From contig JAUCEF010000034.1 of NCBI GenBank assembly GCA_033558025.1, forward strand, positions 1 to 35,309: DNA of 35,309 nucleotides, read 5' to 3'. The stretch is from Phytophthora sp. 'mugwort'. Taxonomy: Eukaryota > Oomycota > Peronosporomycetes > Peronosporales > Peronosporaceae. The notes under the pieces are model-generated. The model was given only the letters and a program-made list of their open reading frames with translations. It was not told where the DNA came from and did no database searches. The translations under genes and the position numbers were made by a program. Positions 8,403 to 18,652 of the stretch are shown in pieces (the first letter of the stretch is position 1; every line of letters begins with the position of its first letter).

Positions 8403-9122
8403 ATGGTTAGTCCTTTAGAACAATTTGAAATTTTACCTATTTTTCAAATACCTTTTGTATTTACTAATGCTTCTTTAATTTTAGTAATAGGTTTAGTTTA
8501 TTTATATATATTTACATGTATAAAAACTAAATTTATTCCAACACGTTTTCAACAAATTTTTGAAATGATTTTTAATATTACAATTGAATTAACTTATTCT
8601 AGTATAGGAAAAGCTGGTAAATATTTTGTTTCATTAATTTTTGTTGTTTTTTTTTTTATTTTATTATGTAATTTAATAGGAATGATTCCATACAGTTTTA
8701 CTATAACAAGTCATTTAATTATTACGTTTACTTTAGCATTAACAATTTATTTAGGTTTTAATTTAATTGGAATTAAAAAACATAAATTTAATTTTTTAAA
8801 TTTATTATTACCTAGTGGTGCAAGTATAGCATTAGTTCCCATCTTAGTACCTATTGAATTAGTTTCATACATTTTTCGTGTAATTAGTTTACCTGTACGA
8901 TTATTTGCAAATATGATGGCTGGACATACTTTATTAAAAGTAATTGCAGGTTTTGCTTGGGCTATGTTAAATGTAAATAGTTTTATTTTTATGGCACATT
9001 TTATTCCATTAATAATTATTGTATTATTGGTTGGTTTAGAAATTGCTGTAGCTTTAATTCAGGCATATGTGTTTACGATTTTAACGTGTATGTATATAAA
9101 TGATGCTTTAAATTTACATTAA
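8403..9122 (+). CDS. atp6: ATP synthase F0 subunit a
   Basis: Proton half-channel subunit of ATP synthase, 239 residues with about five to six membrane helices. The essential arginine is in SLPVRLFANMMAGH (residues about 162-175). It is paired with the C-terminal helix LEIAVALIQAYVFTILTCMY, which carries the conserved Glu/Gln. No N-terminal extension. It is read from the ATG at 8403 (MVSPLEQFEI), and the bacterial-like N-terminus ending in the F-E-I-L pattern is typical of oomycete and plant Atp6 cores. Confidence 0.98.
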   Translation: MVSPLEQFEILPIFQIPFVFTNASLILVIGLVYLYIFTCIKTKFIPTRFQQIFEMIFNITIELTYSSIGKAGKYFVSLIFVVFFFILLCNLIGMIPYSFTITSHLIITFTLALTIYLGFNLIGIKKHKFNFLNLLLPSGASIALVPILVPIELVSYIFRVISLPVRLFANMMAGHTLLKVIAGFAWAMLNVNSFIFMAHFIPLIIIVLLVGLEIAVALIQAYVFTILTCMYINDALNLH

Positions 9123-9158
9123 TAAAATATACAAAAATAAGATATAATATTTTATATT

Positions 9159-9232
9159 GGAAAAATAGCTCAGTTGGTTAGAGTGGTAGCTTGTCACGCT
9201 ATAAGTCGCGGGTTCAAGTCCCGTTTTTTCCG
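9159..9232 (+). tRNA. trnD: tRNA-Asp (GTC)
   Basis: Acceptor GGAAAAA/TTTTTCC, anticodon loop TTGTCAC (GTC), T-arm GCGGG-TTCAAGT-CCCGT. Lies between atp6 and nad3. Confidence 0.96.
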
Positions 9233-9266
9233 TTTAAATTTATTATATTTAAAAAAATTTATAAAT

Positions 9267-9620
9267 ATGTTATTAAATTATTCAAATATTTTTATATTCT
9301 TAATATTAAGTTTATTTTTATCAATTTTAATTTTCATTTTATCTTTTAGTTTAATTAAACAAAAAGATGATTTAGAAAAGTTAACAGCCTATGAATGTGG
9401 ATTTAATCCTTATGATGATGCTAGAAAAATTTTTGATGTAAAATTTTATTTAGTAGCTATCCTTTTTATTATTTTTGATTTAGAAGCTGTTTTTATTTTT
9501 CCTTGGGTTTTAACTTTAAGTTCAAATTTTTCATGGGGATTTTGGACTATGATTGAATTTTTAGTTGAATTAGTTATAGGTTTTATTTATATTTGGTGTA
9601 GTGATGCTTTAGAATGGTAA
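9267..9620 (+). CDS. nad3: NADH dehydrogenase subunit 3
   Basis: 117-residue, three-helix membrane subunit of complex I (NuoA). Recognised by the conserved loop KLTAYECGFNPYDDARKIFDVKFY (quoted as landmark), which contains the active/deactive switch cysteine, and by FLVAILFIIFDLEAVFIFPW. I start at the ATG at 9267 (MLLNYSNIF), because the longer frame to 9174 overlaps trnD. Confidence 0.97.
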   Translation: MLLNYSNIFIFLILSLFLSILIFILSFSLIKQKDDLEKLTAYECGFNPYDDARKIFDVKFYLVAILFIIFDLEAVFIFPWVLTLSSNFSWGFWTMIEFLVELVIGFIYIWCSDALEW

Positions 9621-10086
<466 letters not shown>

Positions 10087-10103
10087 TTAAAATTAAATCC
10101 TGA

Positions 10104-10137
10104 AAAATATGATAAAAATTAATTTTTATCGTATTTT
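10104..10137. repeat. 34-nt near-perfect palindrome downstream of atp9
   Basis: AAAATATGATAAAAATT followed directly by its complement with a single T-G wobble, so the RNA could form a 17-bp hairpin. A second hairpin (AATACT-GGTTAT-AGTATT) follows at about 10154-10171. They sit between atp9 and nad9 and may be a processing or transcript-end signal. This is inference. Confidence 0.55.
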
Positions 10138-10249
10138 ATGTTATATATATACTAATACTGGTTATAGTATTTATTTTAGAAAAAAAATTATTTATTTTTT
10201 TAATATATAAATATTTATAATTATAAATATTTATAATTATTTTTTATTT

Positions 10250-10816
10250 ATGAAAGTATTAAAAAAATTTAGTCAATATTTATTACAGATTTTACCAATA
10301 ATAAATTATACTTTATATAAAAATGAATTATGTATAAATATTTCTACAAAAAATTTAATTCCTATTTTATTTTTTTTAAAAAATCATACAAATACTCAAT
10401 TTAAAGTATTATCAGAAATTTGTGTTATAGATTATATTAATAAAAAAAAACGTTTTGAAATAATTTATAATTTATTAAGTATTCGTTTTAATAGTCGTTT
10501 AAAAATTAAAATAATAATTAATGAATTACAACCGGTAGATTCAATTATAAAAATATATCAATCAGCCAATTGGTGTGAAAGAGAAGTTTGGGATATGTTT
10601 GGTATTTTTTTTTTATACCATCCCGATTTAAGACGGATTTTAACAGATTATGGTTTTGAAGGACATCCTTTACGTAAAGATTTCCCTTTAAGTGGTTTTT
10701 TAGAAATTTTTTATAATGAATTAAAAAAACGTGTTGTTTATGAACCCATTAATTTATCACAACAATACCGATTATTTGAATTTAATAATCCTTGGAATAA
10801 TAAAATAAATATGTAA
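10250..10816 (+). CDS. nad9: NADH dehydrogenase subunit 9 (30-kDa subunit)
   Basis: 188-residue peripheral subunit of complex I (NuoC homologue). The C-terminal half carries the family signature ANWCEREVWDMFGIFF, then HPDLRRILTDYGFEGHPLRKDFPLSG, which is the DYGFxGHPLRKDFP block. The N-terminal half is diverged and lysine-rich. The start at 10250 (MKVLKKFSQYL) is the first ATG after the AT spacer. The length agrees with the family's 180-200 residues. Confidence 0.97.
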   Translation: MKVLKKFSQYLLQILPIINYTLYKNELCINISTKNLIPILFFLKNHTNTQFKVLSEICVIDYINKKKRFEIIYNLLSIRFNSRLKIKIIINELQPVDSIIKIYQSANWCEREVWDMFGIFFLYHPDLRRILTDYGFEGHPLRKDFPLSGFLEIFYNELKKRVVYEPINLSQQYRLFEFNNPWNNKINM

Positions 10817-10863
10817 TATTTTATTAATTATTTTTGCTTTTAGGTAATTTTTCATTTCATATT

Positions 10864-12039
10864 ATGAGATGGAATAAAAAATCATTATTTGCGATTCTTA
10901 ATAATCATTTAATAGATTATCCTACACCTATTAATTTAAATTATTTTTTTGGATTCGGTTCGTTAGCTGGTATTATGTTAGTAATACAAATTTTAACAGG
11001 TATTTTTTTAGCAATGCATTATACTCCACATATTGATTTAGCTTTTAATAGTGTTGAACATATTATGAGAGATGTAAATAATGGTTGGTTAATTAGATAT
11101 ACACATGCAAATGGAGCATCTTTTTTTTTTATTGTTGTATATATTCATATTTTTCGTGGTTTATATTATGGTTCTTATATCACACCAAGAGAAGCTATAT
11201 GGTCTTCTGGTGTAATTATTTTTATTTTAATGATGGCTACAGCTTTTATGGGTTATGTTTTACCTTGGGGACAAATGAGTTTTTGGGGTGCAACTGTTAT
11301 TACTAATTTATTTTCTGCAATACCCTTAATAGGAAAAGATATTGTTGATTGGCTTTGGGGCGGATTTGCTGTTGATAATCCAACATTAAATCGTTTTTTT
11401 AGTTTACATTTTACATTACCTTTTATAATTGTGGGTGCCGTATTGATACATTTAATTTTATTACATGAAGTTGGTTCAAATAATCCTTTAGGTATTACAT
11501 TAAAAAATGAAAATATACCTTTTTATCCATATTTTTATACTAAAGATTTATTTGGATTAATGATCTTATTTTTGATTTTCTTTATTTTTATTTTTTTTTA
11601 TCCTAATACATTAGGTCATCCCGATAATTATATTGAAGCAAATCCAATGAAAACACCTTTACATATCGTACCAGAATGGTATTTTTTACCGTTTTATGCA
11701 ATTTTAAGATCTATTCCTAATAAAATTGGCGGTGTTATAGCTATGTTTGGTTCATTACTTATTTTATTAACAATACCTTTTACAAATTCATCTGAAATTA
11801 GAAGTACAGCTTTTAGACCTATATTTAAAATTTGTTATTGGTTATTAGTTATAGCTTTTTTATTATTAGGTTGGGTTGGACAATGTCCAGTTGAATATCC
11901 TTATACTGAAATTGGTATTATAAGTATGATTTATTATTTTTTTTTTTTTATAATAATTATACCATTTTTAGGTAAATTAGAAACTTATTTAGTACGTTAT
12001 AATATTAATAAAAAATCTTTAATAAATAAAAATAAATAA
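10864..12039 (+). CDS. cob: Apocytochrome b
   Basis: Haem-bearing core subunit of the bc1 complex, 391 residues. The four haem-ligand histidines are present (H81, H95, H182, H196 by my count), as are the Qo-site PEWY motif (P270-Y273) and [20 protein letters not shown]. It starts at the ATG at 10864 (MRWNKKSLF). A TTG ten codons upstream is not needed. The stop at 12037-12039 lies seven bases before the left end of the inverted repeat, so cob itself is single-copy and intact. Confidence 0.98.
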   Translation: MRWNKKSLFAILNNHLIDYPTPINLNYFFGFGSLAGIMLVIQILTGIFLAMHYTPHIDLAFNSVEHIMRDVNNGWLIRYTHANGASFFFIVVYIHIFRGLYYGSYITPREAIWSSGVIIFILMMATAFMGYVLPWGQMSFWGATVITNLFSAIPLIGKDIVDWLWGGFAVDNPTLNRFFSLHFTLPFIIVGAVLIHLILLHEVGSNNPLGITLKNENIPFYPYFYTKDLFGLMILFLIFFIFIFFYPNTLGHPDNYIEANPMKTPLHIVPEWYFLPFYAILRSIPNKIGGVIAMFGSLLILLTIPFTNSSEIRSTAFRPIFKICYWLLVIAFLLLGWVGQCPVEYPYTEIGIISMIYYFFFFIIIIPFLGKLETYLVRYNINKKSLINKNK

Positions 12040-12046
12040 TTTAAAT

Positions 12047-13618
12047 TGTATTCATTGTACACGTTGTGTACGTTTTGCTAATGAAATTTGTGGAATTGAC
12101 GGTTTAGGTACAACAGGTCGTGGTAATAAAACTGAAATTAATTTTTATTCTTCAAATATTTTTAAATCCGAATTTTCTGGTAATTTAGTAGATTTATGTC
12201 CTGTTGGTGCATTAACTTCTAAACCCTATACTTTTAAAGCACGTTCTTGGGAATTAAAAAAAAAAGAGGGTATTGCTATTTTAGATAGTATTGGTTCAAA
12301 TATTAAAATTGATATTTTTAATAATGAAATTATACGTATTTTACCTAAAACTAATTTTAATATTAATAAAGAATGGATATCAGATAAAACAAGATATTTT
12401 TTTGATAGTTTAAAATATCAACGATTAAAATATCCATTATTAAAAGATAATCAAAACAATTTTCATAGGATTTCTTGGTTAGATGCTCTAAATATTATTA
12501 ATAAAAAATTGATAATTACAGATAGTTTTAATGCTAAAAGTATTATTGGTGATTTAACTGATTTAGAATCTCTTTTTTTATTAAAAAAAAATTTAAATAA
12601 ATTAGGAATTTCAAATGTAAATTATGAACAATTTTTAAAAAATCGACAAATTAAGATAAATTCTGATTTAGCTTCAAATTTTTTATTTAATAATACTTTA
12701 AAATCTATTGAAGAATCTGATGTTTGTTTAATAATTGGTAGTGATATTCGTCAAGAAGGTTCTATTTTAAATATTCATTTAATTAATCGTTTAAAAAAAG
12801 GAAATTTTAAAATAGCATATATCGGTAATAAAATTAATTTTACTTATCCAGTAAAACATTTAGGATTAACTTTTAAAACTTTAATAAATATTATTTTAGG
12901 AAAACATGTATTTTGTAAACAATTAAAAAAAGCAAAAAAACCTTTAATTATTATAGGTAGTAATATTTTAAATCAAAAAAATGGTTTTTTTTTATTATCA
13001 AAATTAAAAAATTTATCATTTATTAACCATAATATTAATTTCTTTAATTTTCAAACTTCTTTAATTAATTTTTTTGAAATTACTTTTCCAAAATCATTAA
13101 ATATGTTAAATAATTCAAAATTATATTATTTATTTAATACAAATTTACAAAATAAATTAAAAATAACTAAAAATAGTTTTGTTATTTATCAAGGACATCA
13201 TTTTACTAAAGATGCTCAAAATTCAAATCTAATTTTACCTGGATTAACTTTTTTAGAAAAAAATGGAATGTATATTAATTTAGAAGGTTTTATTCAAAAA
13301 AATGAACAAATTTTAAATGTAAATATAGAACAACGTAAAGATTCTATAATTTATAGAAATCTTTATAAATTTTTATTAAATAAAAATCAATCTAAATCAG
13401 AAGCTTTTTTAAAAATTAAAGATATTTTACCTTATTTATTAAAAAAAAAAATAAAAATTATTTATAATTTTAGTTTTAATAAAAAATTTTTAAAAATTAA
13501 TATTAATTTTTTAGATTCATTAATTAAAAATAATTATTATACAAATATATTAGAACAATATTCAAAAATATTGATTAATTCTAATAAAATTTTCAAAAAT
13601 CAATCAAAATTATTATGA
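12047..13618 (+). pseudogene. nad11: 5'-truncated copy of nad11
   Basis: Second copy of the nad11 coding sequence, beginning at codon 146 of the full gene at 16372-18378. It lacks the [2Fe-2S] ligands and the His/Cys ligands of cluster N3. It keeps C146, C149, C152 and C196 of the N4 site and the whole molybdopterin-oxidoreductase-like domain. No ATG is in frame near its start, the first usable one being deep in the C-terminal half. The frame is open to the TGA stop and identical to the complete copy. It is therefore a fragment created by the inverted repeat boundary and kept intact by copy correction, not an independently decaying gene. The last 4 bases overlap nad1 (ATGA). Confidence 0.9.
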
Positions 13619-14595
13619 TATACACAATTTTAAAATTTTTAATTTTCATATTACCTTTATTAATTGCTGTGGCTTATTTTACTTTAGTTGAACGTAAAAT
13701 ATTAGCTTCTATTCAAAGAAGAAGAGGACCTAATGTTGTAGGTACTTTTGGATTATTACAACCATTAGCTGATGGTCTTAAATTATTCGTAAAAGAAACA
13801 ATTTTACCAAGTAATGCTGATGTAATTTTATTTATATTTGCACCTATTTTAGCTTTTTTTTTAAGTCTATTAAGTTGGACAATAATACCTTTAGGTTTTG
13901 GTATGTTTTTTACTGAATTAAATATTGGTATTTTATATTTAATAGCAATTTCATCTTTAGGTGTATACGGTGTTATTATAGGTGGTTGGTCAAGTAATTC
14001 TAAATATTCGTTTTTAGGGGCTTTAAGATCAACAGCACAAATGATTTCATATGAATTAACTATTGGGTTTTCAATTCTTTCAGTAATTGTTTGTGCAAAA
14101 TCTTTAAATTTAATTTCTATTATTTGGGCACAAAAAACGGTATGGTATTGTTTTCCTCTTTTTCCTATTTTTATAATTTTTTTTATATCTTGTTTAGCAG
14201 AAACAAATCGACATCCCTTTGATTTACCTGAAGCTGAAGCTGAATTAGTTTCAGGTTATAATGTAGAATATTCTGCAATGGGTTTTGCATTATTTTTTTT
14301 AGGTGAATATGCTAATATGTTATTAATGAGTAGTTTAACTACGATTTTATTTTTAGGTGGTTGGTTAGCACCTTTCCCTTTTAGTATAAATTGTATTAAT
14401 TTTTTACCCGGATCTTTTTGGTTTAGTATTAAAATTTGTTTTTTTGTTGTTTTATTTGTAGTTGCTCGAGCTATTTTACCTCGATATCGTTATGACCAAT
14501 TAATGCGTTTAGGTTGGAAAGTATTTCTACCTTTTTCATTATCCTGGTTTTTATATACTGCAAGTATTTTAATAAGTTTTAATTGGTTAATTTAA
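13615..14595 (+). CDS. nad1: NADH dehydrogenase subunit 1 (left-arm copy)
   Basis: 326-residue membrane subunit of complex I (NuoH) at the junction with the peripheral arm, forming part of the quinone chamber. Signatures are [35 protein letters not shown] and [20 protein letters not shown]. Eight hydrophobic segments. The start ATG overlaps the nad11 stop (ATGA), as in the other arm. Identical in translation to the copy at 15395-16375. Since nad11 is truncated on this side, transcription of this copy must come from the cob direction or from within the repeat. Confidence 0.97.
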   Translation: MIYTILKFLIFILPLLIAVAYFTLVERKILASIQRRRGPNVVGTFGLLQPLADGLKLFVKETILPSNADVILFIFAPILAFFLSLLSWTIIPLGFGMFFTELNIGILYLIAISSLGVYGVIIGGWSSNSKYSFLGALRSTAQMISYELTIGFSILSVIVCAKSLNLISIIWAQKTVWYCFPLFPIFIIFFISCLAETNRHPFDLPEAEAELVSGYNVEYSAMGFALFFLGEYANMLLMSSLTTILFLGGWLAPFPFSINCINFLPGSFWFSIKICFFVVLFVVARAILPRYRYDQLMRLGWKVFLPFSLSWFLYTASILISFNWLI

Positions 14596-14597
14596 TT

Positions 14598-14900
14598 ATG
14601 AATATTTTAAATCATTTTATTTTTACTTTTTTTTTATTCTGTCTTGGATTATTTGGTATAATTTTAAATAGACAGAATATTATTATTATTTTAATGTCTA
14701 TTGAATTATTATTATTATCAATTAATTTAAATTTTATTTATTTTGCAGTTTTAATTGATGATATAATAGGACAAGTTTTTTCTTTATTAATTTTAACAGT
14801 AGCTGCAGCAGAATCAGCTATTGGATTAGCTATTATGATTATTTTCTTTAAATTATATGGAGATATTTCAATTTATAAAATAAATTTATTATCATTATAA
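14598..14900 (+). CDS. nad4L: NADH dehydrogenase subunit 4L (left-arm copy)
   Basis: 100-residue, three-helix complex I subunit (NuoK). Conserved blocks are MSIELLLLSINLNF, with the first channel glutamate, and LTVAAAESAIGLAIMI, with the second. Starts at the ATG at 14598, two bases after the nad1 stop. The last roughly 20 codons (14839-14900) form the first of the 67-bp units that are iterated at the palindrome centre. Confidence 0.97.
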   Translation: MNILNHFIFTFFLFCLGLFGIILNRQNIIIILMSIELLLLSINLNFIYFAVLIDDIIGQVFSLLILTVAAAESAIGLAIMIIFFKLYGDISIYKINLLSL

Positions 14901-15151
14901 TAAATTTATTTTCTTTAAATTATATGGAGATATTTCAATTTATAAAATAAATTTATTATAATGATAATAAATTTATTTTATAAATTGAAATATCTCCATA
15001 TAATTTAAAGAAAATAAATTTATTATAATGATAATAAATTTATTTTATAAATTGAAATATCTCCATATAATTTAAAGAAAATAAATTTATTATAATGATA
15101 ATAAATTTATTTTATAAATTGAAATATCTCCATATAATTTAAAGAAAATAA
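14839..15151. repeat. 67-bp units at the palindrome centre
   Basis: Five units derived from the 3' end of nad4L. Two are in forward orientation (14839-14898 partial, inside nad4L, and 14899-14965). Three are in reverse (14958-15024, 15025-15091, and 15092-15151 partial, inside the other nad4L). The period is exactly 67 bp, as seen from the recurring TATCTCCATATAA at 14991, 15058 and 15125. The counts are unequal (2 versus 3), so one whole reverse unit forms the asymmetric spacer. Confidence 0.95.
14960..15030. other. 71-bp spacer between inverted-repeat arms
   Basis: The only unpaired sequence between the two arms, made almost entirely of one reverse 67-bp unit. No ORF. If the DNA extruded as a cruciform this would be its loop. 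It could also be a recombination or replication end. Confidence 0.85.
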
Positions 15152-15392
15152 TCATAATAGCTAATCCAATAGCTGATTCTGCTGCAGCTACTGTTAAAAT
15201 TAATAAAGAAAAAACTTGTCCTATTATATCATCAATTAAAACTGCAAAATAAATAAAATTTAAATTAATTGATAATAATAATAATTCAATAGACATTAAA
15301 ATAATAATAATATTCTGTCTATTTAAAATTATACCAAATAATCCAAGACAGAATAAAAAAAAAGTAAAAATAAAATGATTTAAAATATTCAT
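15090..15392 (-). CDS. nad4L: NADH dehydrogenase subunit 4L (right-arm copy)
   Basis: Identical in translation to the left-arm copy (100 residues, ATG at 15392). It completes the reverse-strand series nad11-nad1-nad4L, in which all three genes are intact and nearly abutting. This is probably the ancestral copy, because its upstream context is complete. Confidence 0.97.
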   Translation of the reverse strand: MNILNHFIFTFFLFCLGLFGIILNRQNIIIILMSIELLLLSINLNFIYFAVLIDDIIGQVFSLLILTVAAAESAIGLAIMIIFFKLYGDISIYKINLLSL

Positions 15393-15394
15393 AA

Positions 15395-16375
15395 TTAAAT
15401 TAACCAATTAAAACTTATTAAAATACTTGCAGTATATAAAAACCAGGATAATGAAAAAGGTAGAAATACTTTCCAACCTAAACGCATTAATTGGTCATAA
15501 CGATATCGAGGTAAAATAGCTCGAGCAACTACAAATAAAACAACAAAAAAACAAATTTTAATACTAAACCAAAAAGATCCGGGTAAAAAATTAATACAAT
15601 TTATACTAAAAGGGAAAGGTGCTAACCAACCACCTAAAAATAAAATCGTAGTTAAACTACTCATTAATAACATATTAGCATATTCACCTAAAAAAAATAA
15701 TGCAAAACCCATTGCAGAATATTCTACATTATAACCTGAAACTAATTCAGCTTCAGCTTCAGGTAAATCAAAGGGATGTCGATTTGTTTCTGCTAAACAA
15801 GATATAAAAAAAATTATAAAAATAGGAAAAAGAGGAAAACAATACCATACCGTTTTTTGTGCCCAAATAATAGAAATTAAATTTAAAGATTTTGCACAAA
15901 CAATTACTGAAAGAATTGAAAACCCAATAGTTAATTCATATGAAATCATTTGTGCTGTTGATCTTAAAGCCCCTAAAAACGAATATTTAGAATTACTTGA
16001 CCAACCACCTATAATAACACCGTATACACCTAAAGATGAAATTGCTATTAAATATAAAATACCAATATTTAATTCAGTAAAAAACATACCAAAACCTAAA
16101 GGTATTATTGTCCAACTTAATAGACTTAAAAAAAAAGCTAAAATAGGTGCAAATATAAATAAAATTACATCAGCATTACTTGGTAAAATTGTTTCTTTTA
16201 CGAATAATTTAAGACCATCAGCTAATGGTTGTAATAATCCAAAAGTACCTACAACATTAGGTCCTCTTCTTCTTTGAATAGAAGCTAATATTTTACGTTC
16301 AACTAAAGTAAAATAAGCCACAGCAATTAATAAAGGTAATATGAAAATTAAAAATTTTAAAATTGTGTATATCAT
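15395..16375 (-). CDS. nad1: NADH dehydrogenase subunit 1 (right-arm copy)
   Basis: Identical in translation to the left-arm nad1 (326 residues). Its ATG overlaps the TGA of the complete nad11 by ATGA at 16372-16375, so it is probably cotranscribed and translationally coupled with nad11. Confidence 0.97.
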   Translation of the reverse strand: MIYTILKFLIFILPLLIAVAYFTLVERKILASIQRRRGPNVVGTFGLLQPLADGLKLFVKETILPSNADVILFIFAPILAFFLSLLSWTIIPLGFGMFFTELNIGILYLIAISSLGVYGVIIGGWSSNSKYSFLGALRSTAQMISYELTIGFSILSVIVCAKSLNLISIIWAQKTVWYCFPLFPIFIIFFISCLAETNRHPFDLPEAEAELVSGYNVEYSAMGFALFFLGEYANMLLMSSLTTILFLGGWLAPFPFSINCINFLPGSFWFSIKICFFVVLFVVARAILPRYRYDQLMRLGWKVFLPFSLSWFLYTASILISFNWLI

Positions 16376-18378
16376 AATAATTTTGATTGATTTTTGAAAA
16401 TTTTATTAGAATTAATCAATATTTTTGAATATTGTTCTAATATATTTGTATAATAATTATTTTTAATTAATGAATCTAAAAAATTAATATTAATTTTTAA
16501 AAATTTTTTATTAAAACTAAAATTATAAATAATTTTTATTTTTTTTTTTAATAAATAAGGTAAAATATCTTTAATTTTTAAAAAAGCTTCTGATTTAGAT
16601 TGATTTTTATTTAATAAAAATTTATAAAGATTTCTATAAATTATAGAATCTTTACGTTGTTCTATATTTACATTTAAAATTTGTTCATTTTTTTGAATAA
16701 AACCTTCTAAATTAATATACATTCCATTTTTTTCTAAAAAAGTTAATCCAGGTAAAATTAGATTTGAATTTTGAGCATCTTTAGTAAAATGATGTCCTTG
16801 ATAAATAACAAAACTATTTTTAGTTATTTTTAATTTATTTTGTAAATTTGTATTAAATAAATAATATAATTTTGAATTATTTAACATATTTAATGATTTT
16901 GGAAAAGTAATTTCAAAAAAATTAATTAAAGAAGTTTGAAAATTAAAGAAATTAATATTATGGTTAATAAATGATAAATTTTTTAATTTTGATAATAAAA
17001 AAAAACCATTTTTTTGATTTAAAATATTACTACCTATAATAATTAAAGGTTTTTTTGCTTTTTTTAATTGTTTACAAAATACATGTTTTCCTAAAATAAT
17101 ATTTATTAAAGTTTTAAAAGTTAATCCTAAATGTTTTACTGGATAAGTAAAATTAATTTTATTACCGATATATGCTATTTTAAAATTTCCTTTTTTTAAA
17201 CGATTAATTAAATGAATATTTAAAATAGAACCTTCTTGACGAATATCACTACCAATTATTAAACAAACATCAGATTCTTCAATAGATTTTAAAGTATTAT
17301 TAAATAAAAAATTTGAAGCTAAATCAGAATTTATCTTAATTTGTCGATTTTTTAAAAATTGTTCATAATTTACATTTGAAATTCCTAATTTATTTAAATT
17401 TTTTTTTAATAAAAAAAGAGATTCTAAATCAGTTAAATCACCAATAATACTTTTAGCATTAAAACTATCTGTAATTATCAATTTTTTATTAATAATATTT
17501 AGAGCATCTAACCAAGAAATCCTATGAAAATTGTTTTGATTATCTTTTAATAATGGATATTTTAATCGTTGATATTTTAAACTATCAAAAAAATATCTTG
17601 TTTTATCTGATATCCATTCTTTATTAATATTAAAATTAGTTTTAGGTAAAATACGTATAATTTCATTATTAAAAATATCAATTTTAATATTTGAACCAAT
17701 ACTATCTAAAATAGCAATACCCTCTTTTTTTTTTAATTCCCAAGAACGTGCTTTAAAAGTATAGGGTTTAGAAGTTAATGCACCAACAGGACATAAATCT
17801 ACTAAATTACCAGAAAATTCGGATTTAAAAATATTTGAAGAATAAAAATTAATTTCAGTTTTATTACCACGACCTGTTGTACCTAAACCGTCAATTCCAC
17901 AAATTTCATTAGCAAAACGTACACAACGTGTACAATGAATACATCTTGTCATAATTGTTTTAATAAAAGGACCACAATATTTATCTTCAACGCCACGTTT
18001 TTTAAAAAAAAAACGACTACGATCCGATCCAAAAATCATTGTTTGATCTTGTAAATCACATTCTGACGCTTGATCACAAATAGGACAATCTAATGGATGA
18101 TTTATTAAAAGAAATTCTAATACACTTTCACGTGCTTTTTGTACTAAAGGAGTATTAGTAAATATTTTCATATTTGGTATTAAAGGCATTGCACATGAAG
18201 CTACAGGTTTAGGGGAATTTTCGATTTCAACTAAACACATACGACAATTACCGGCAATTTGTAAATTCTCTTGAAAACAGAATTTAGGGATTTGAATTTT
18301 AAAATTATTACATGCTTGTAAAACTGTTAAATTTTTATTAACTTTTAATTCGATATTGTTAATATATATATTAATCAT
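16372..18378 (-). CDS. nad11: NADH dehydrogenase subunit 11 (75-kDa subunit), complete
   Basis: 668-residue iron-sulphur subunit of the complex I N-module (NuoG), carrying electrons from FMN toward quinone. Residues about 1-80 are a ferredoxin-type [2Fe-2S] domain (C34, C45, C48, C62). H94, C98, C101 and C107 are the N3 ligands, and C146, C149, C152 and C196 the N4 ligands. Residues about 220-668 are the diverged molybdopterin-oxidoreductase-like domain. Many stramenopile mitochondria encode only the first domain; here both are present, as in oomycetes. It stops at TGA, the only UGA stop I see used here, dictated by the ATGA overlap with nad1. Codons 146-668 lie in the inverted repeat and the rest is unique. 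Confidence 0.97.
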   Translation of the reverse strand: MINIYINNIELKVNKNLTVLQACNNFKIQIPKFCFQENLQIAGNCRMCLVEIENSPKPVASCAMPLIPNMKIFTNTPLVQKARESVLEFLLINHPLDCPICDQASECDLQDQTMIFGSDRSRFFFKKRGVEDKYCGPFIKTIMTRCIHCTRCVRFANEICGIDGLGTTGRGNKTEINFYSSNIFKSEFSGNLVDLCPVGALTSKPYTFKARSWELKKKEGIAILDSIGSNIKIDIFNNEIIRILPKTNFNINKEWISDKTRYFFDSLKYQRLKYPLLKDNQNNFHRISWLDALNIINKKLIITDSFNAKSIIGDLTDLESLFLLKKNLNKLGISNVNYEQFLKNRQIKINSDLASNFLFNNTLKSIEESDVCLIIGSDIRQEGSILNIHLINRLKKGNFKIAYIGNKINFTYPVKHLGLTFKTLINIILGKHVFCKQLKKAKKPLIIIGSNILNQKNGFFLLSKLKNLSFINHNINFFNFQTSLINFFEITFPKSLNMLNNSKLYYLFNTNLQNKLKITKNSFVIYQGHHFTKDAQNSNLILPGLTFLEKNGMYINLEGFIQKNEQILNVNIEQRKDSIIYRNLYKFLLNKNQSKSEAFLKIKDILPYLLKKKIKIIYNFSFNKKFLKININFLDSLIKNNYYTNILEQYSKILINSNKIFKNQSKLL

Positions 18379-18427
18379 TTTAATGATAAAAAATTAAATA
18401 AAATATAAATTTATTTTCACTAAAAAG

Positions 18428-18449
18428 ATATATTTTATTTAAAATATAT
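18428..18449. repeat. Perfect 10-bp hairpin upstream of nad11
   Basis: ATATATTTTA-TT-TAAAATATAT between the nad11 start and trnL. All A/T, so it may be chance. It lies in the only gap of this minus-strand run. Confidence 0.4.
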
Positions 18450-18460
18450 TATTATAGTAA

Positions 18461-18543
18461 TATCAAAGAAGGGATTTGAACCCTTAACGCTTTTAAGCTT
18501 TACATCCTAAGTGTAACGTGTTTACCAATTTCACCACTTTGAT
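18461..18543 (-). tRNA. trnL: tRNA-Leu (TAG)
   Basis: Reverse-strand class II tRNA. Acceptor ATCAAAG/CTTTGAT, anticodon stem TTACA/TGTAA with loop CTTAGGA (TAG), long variable arm, T-arm AAGGG-TTCAAAT-CCCTT. Confidence 0.95.
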
Positions 18544-18551
18544 AATAAAAA

Positions 18552-18634
18552 TACCTACTATTGGACTTGAACCAATAACCCTAAAAGGGAACAGATTTTA
18601 AATCTATCGTGTTTACCAATTTCACCAAGTAGGC
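18552..18634 (-). tRNA. trnL: tRNA-Leu (TAA)
   Basis: Reverse-strand class II tRNA. Acceptor GCCTACT/AGTAGGT, loop TTTAAAA (TAA), variable arm TTCCCTTTTAGGG, T-arm ATTGG-TTCAAGT-CCAAT. Its 5' third is very similar to the adjacent trnL(tag), suggesting a duplication ancestry. Confidence 0.95.
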
Positions 18635-18652
18635 TAATATTTTTTTAAATAT

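Larger units (their letters stand above)
12047..14959. repeat. Large inverted repeat, left arm
   Basis: Position x in this arm pairs with position 29990 minus x in the right arm. The arm starts exactly where TGTATTCATTG begins after cob; the upstream base differs from the other copy. It ends at 14959, where the central 67-bp units stop being symmetric. All gene coordinates in the two arms obey the same constant, and the translated nad1, nad4L and the shared part of nad11 are identical, so the arms are (near-)identical over 2913 bp. Contents: 5'-truncated nad11, nad1, nad4L. Confidence 0.95.
15031..17943. repeat. Large inverted repeat, right arm
   Basis: Mirror of 12047-14959. It carries nad4L, nad1 and codons 146-668 of nad11. 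It ends inside nad11 at 17943, beyond which the unique sequence encodes the first 145 residues of nad11. Confidence 0.95.

Noticed and set aside
12509..13618. 369-residue ORF starting at TTG in the left arm, as a separate gene
   Set aside because: It is simply the C-terminal part of the truncated nad11. The TTG is an ordinary leucine codon of the complete copy.
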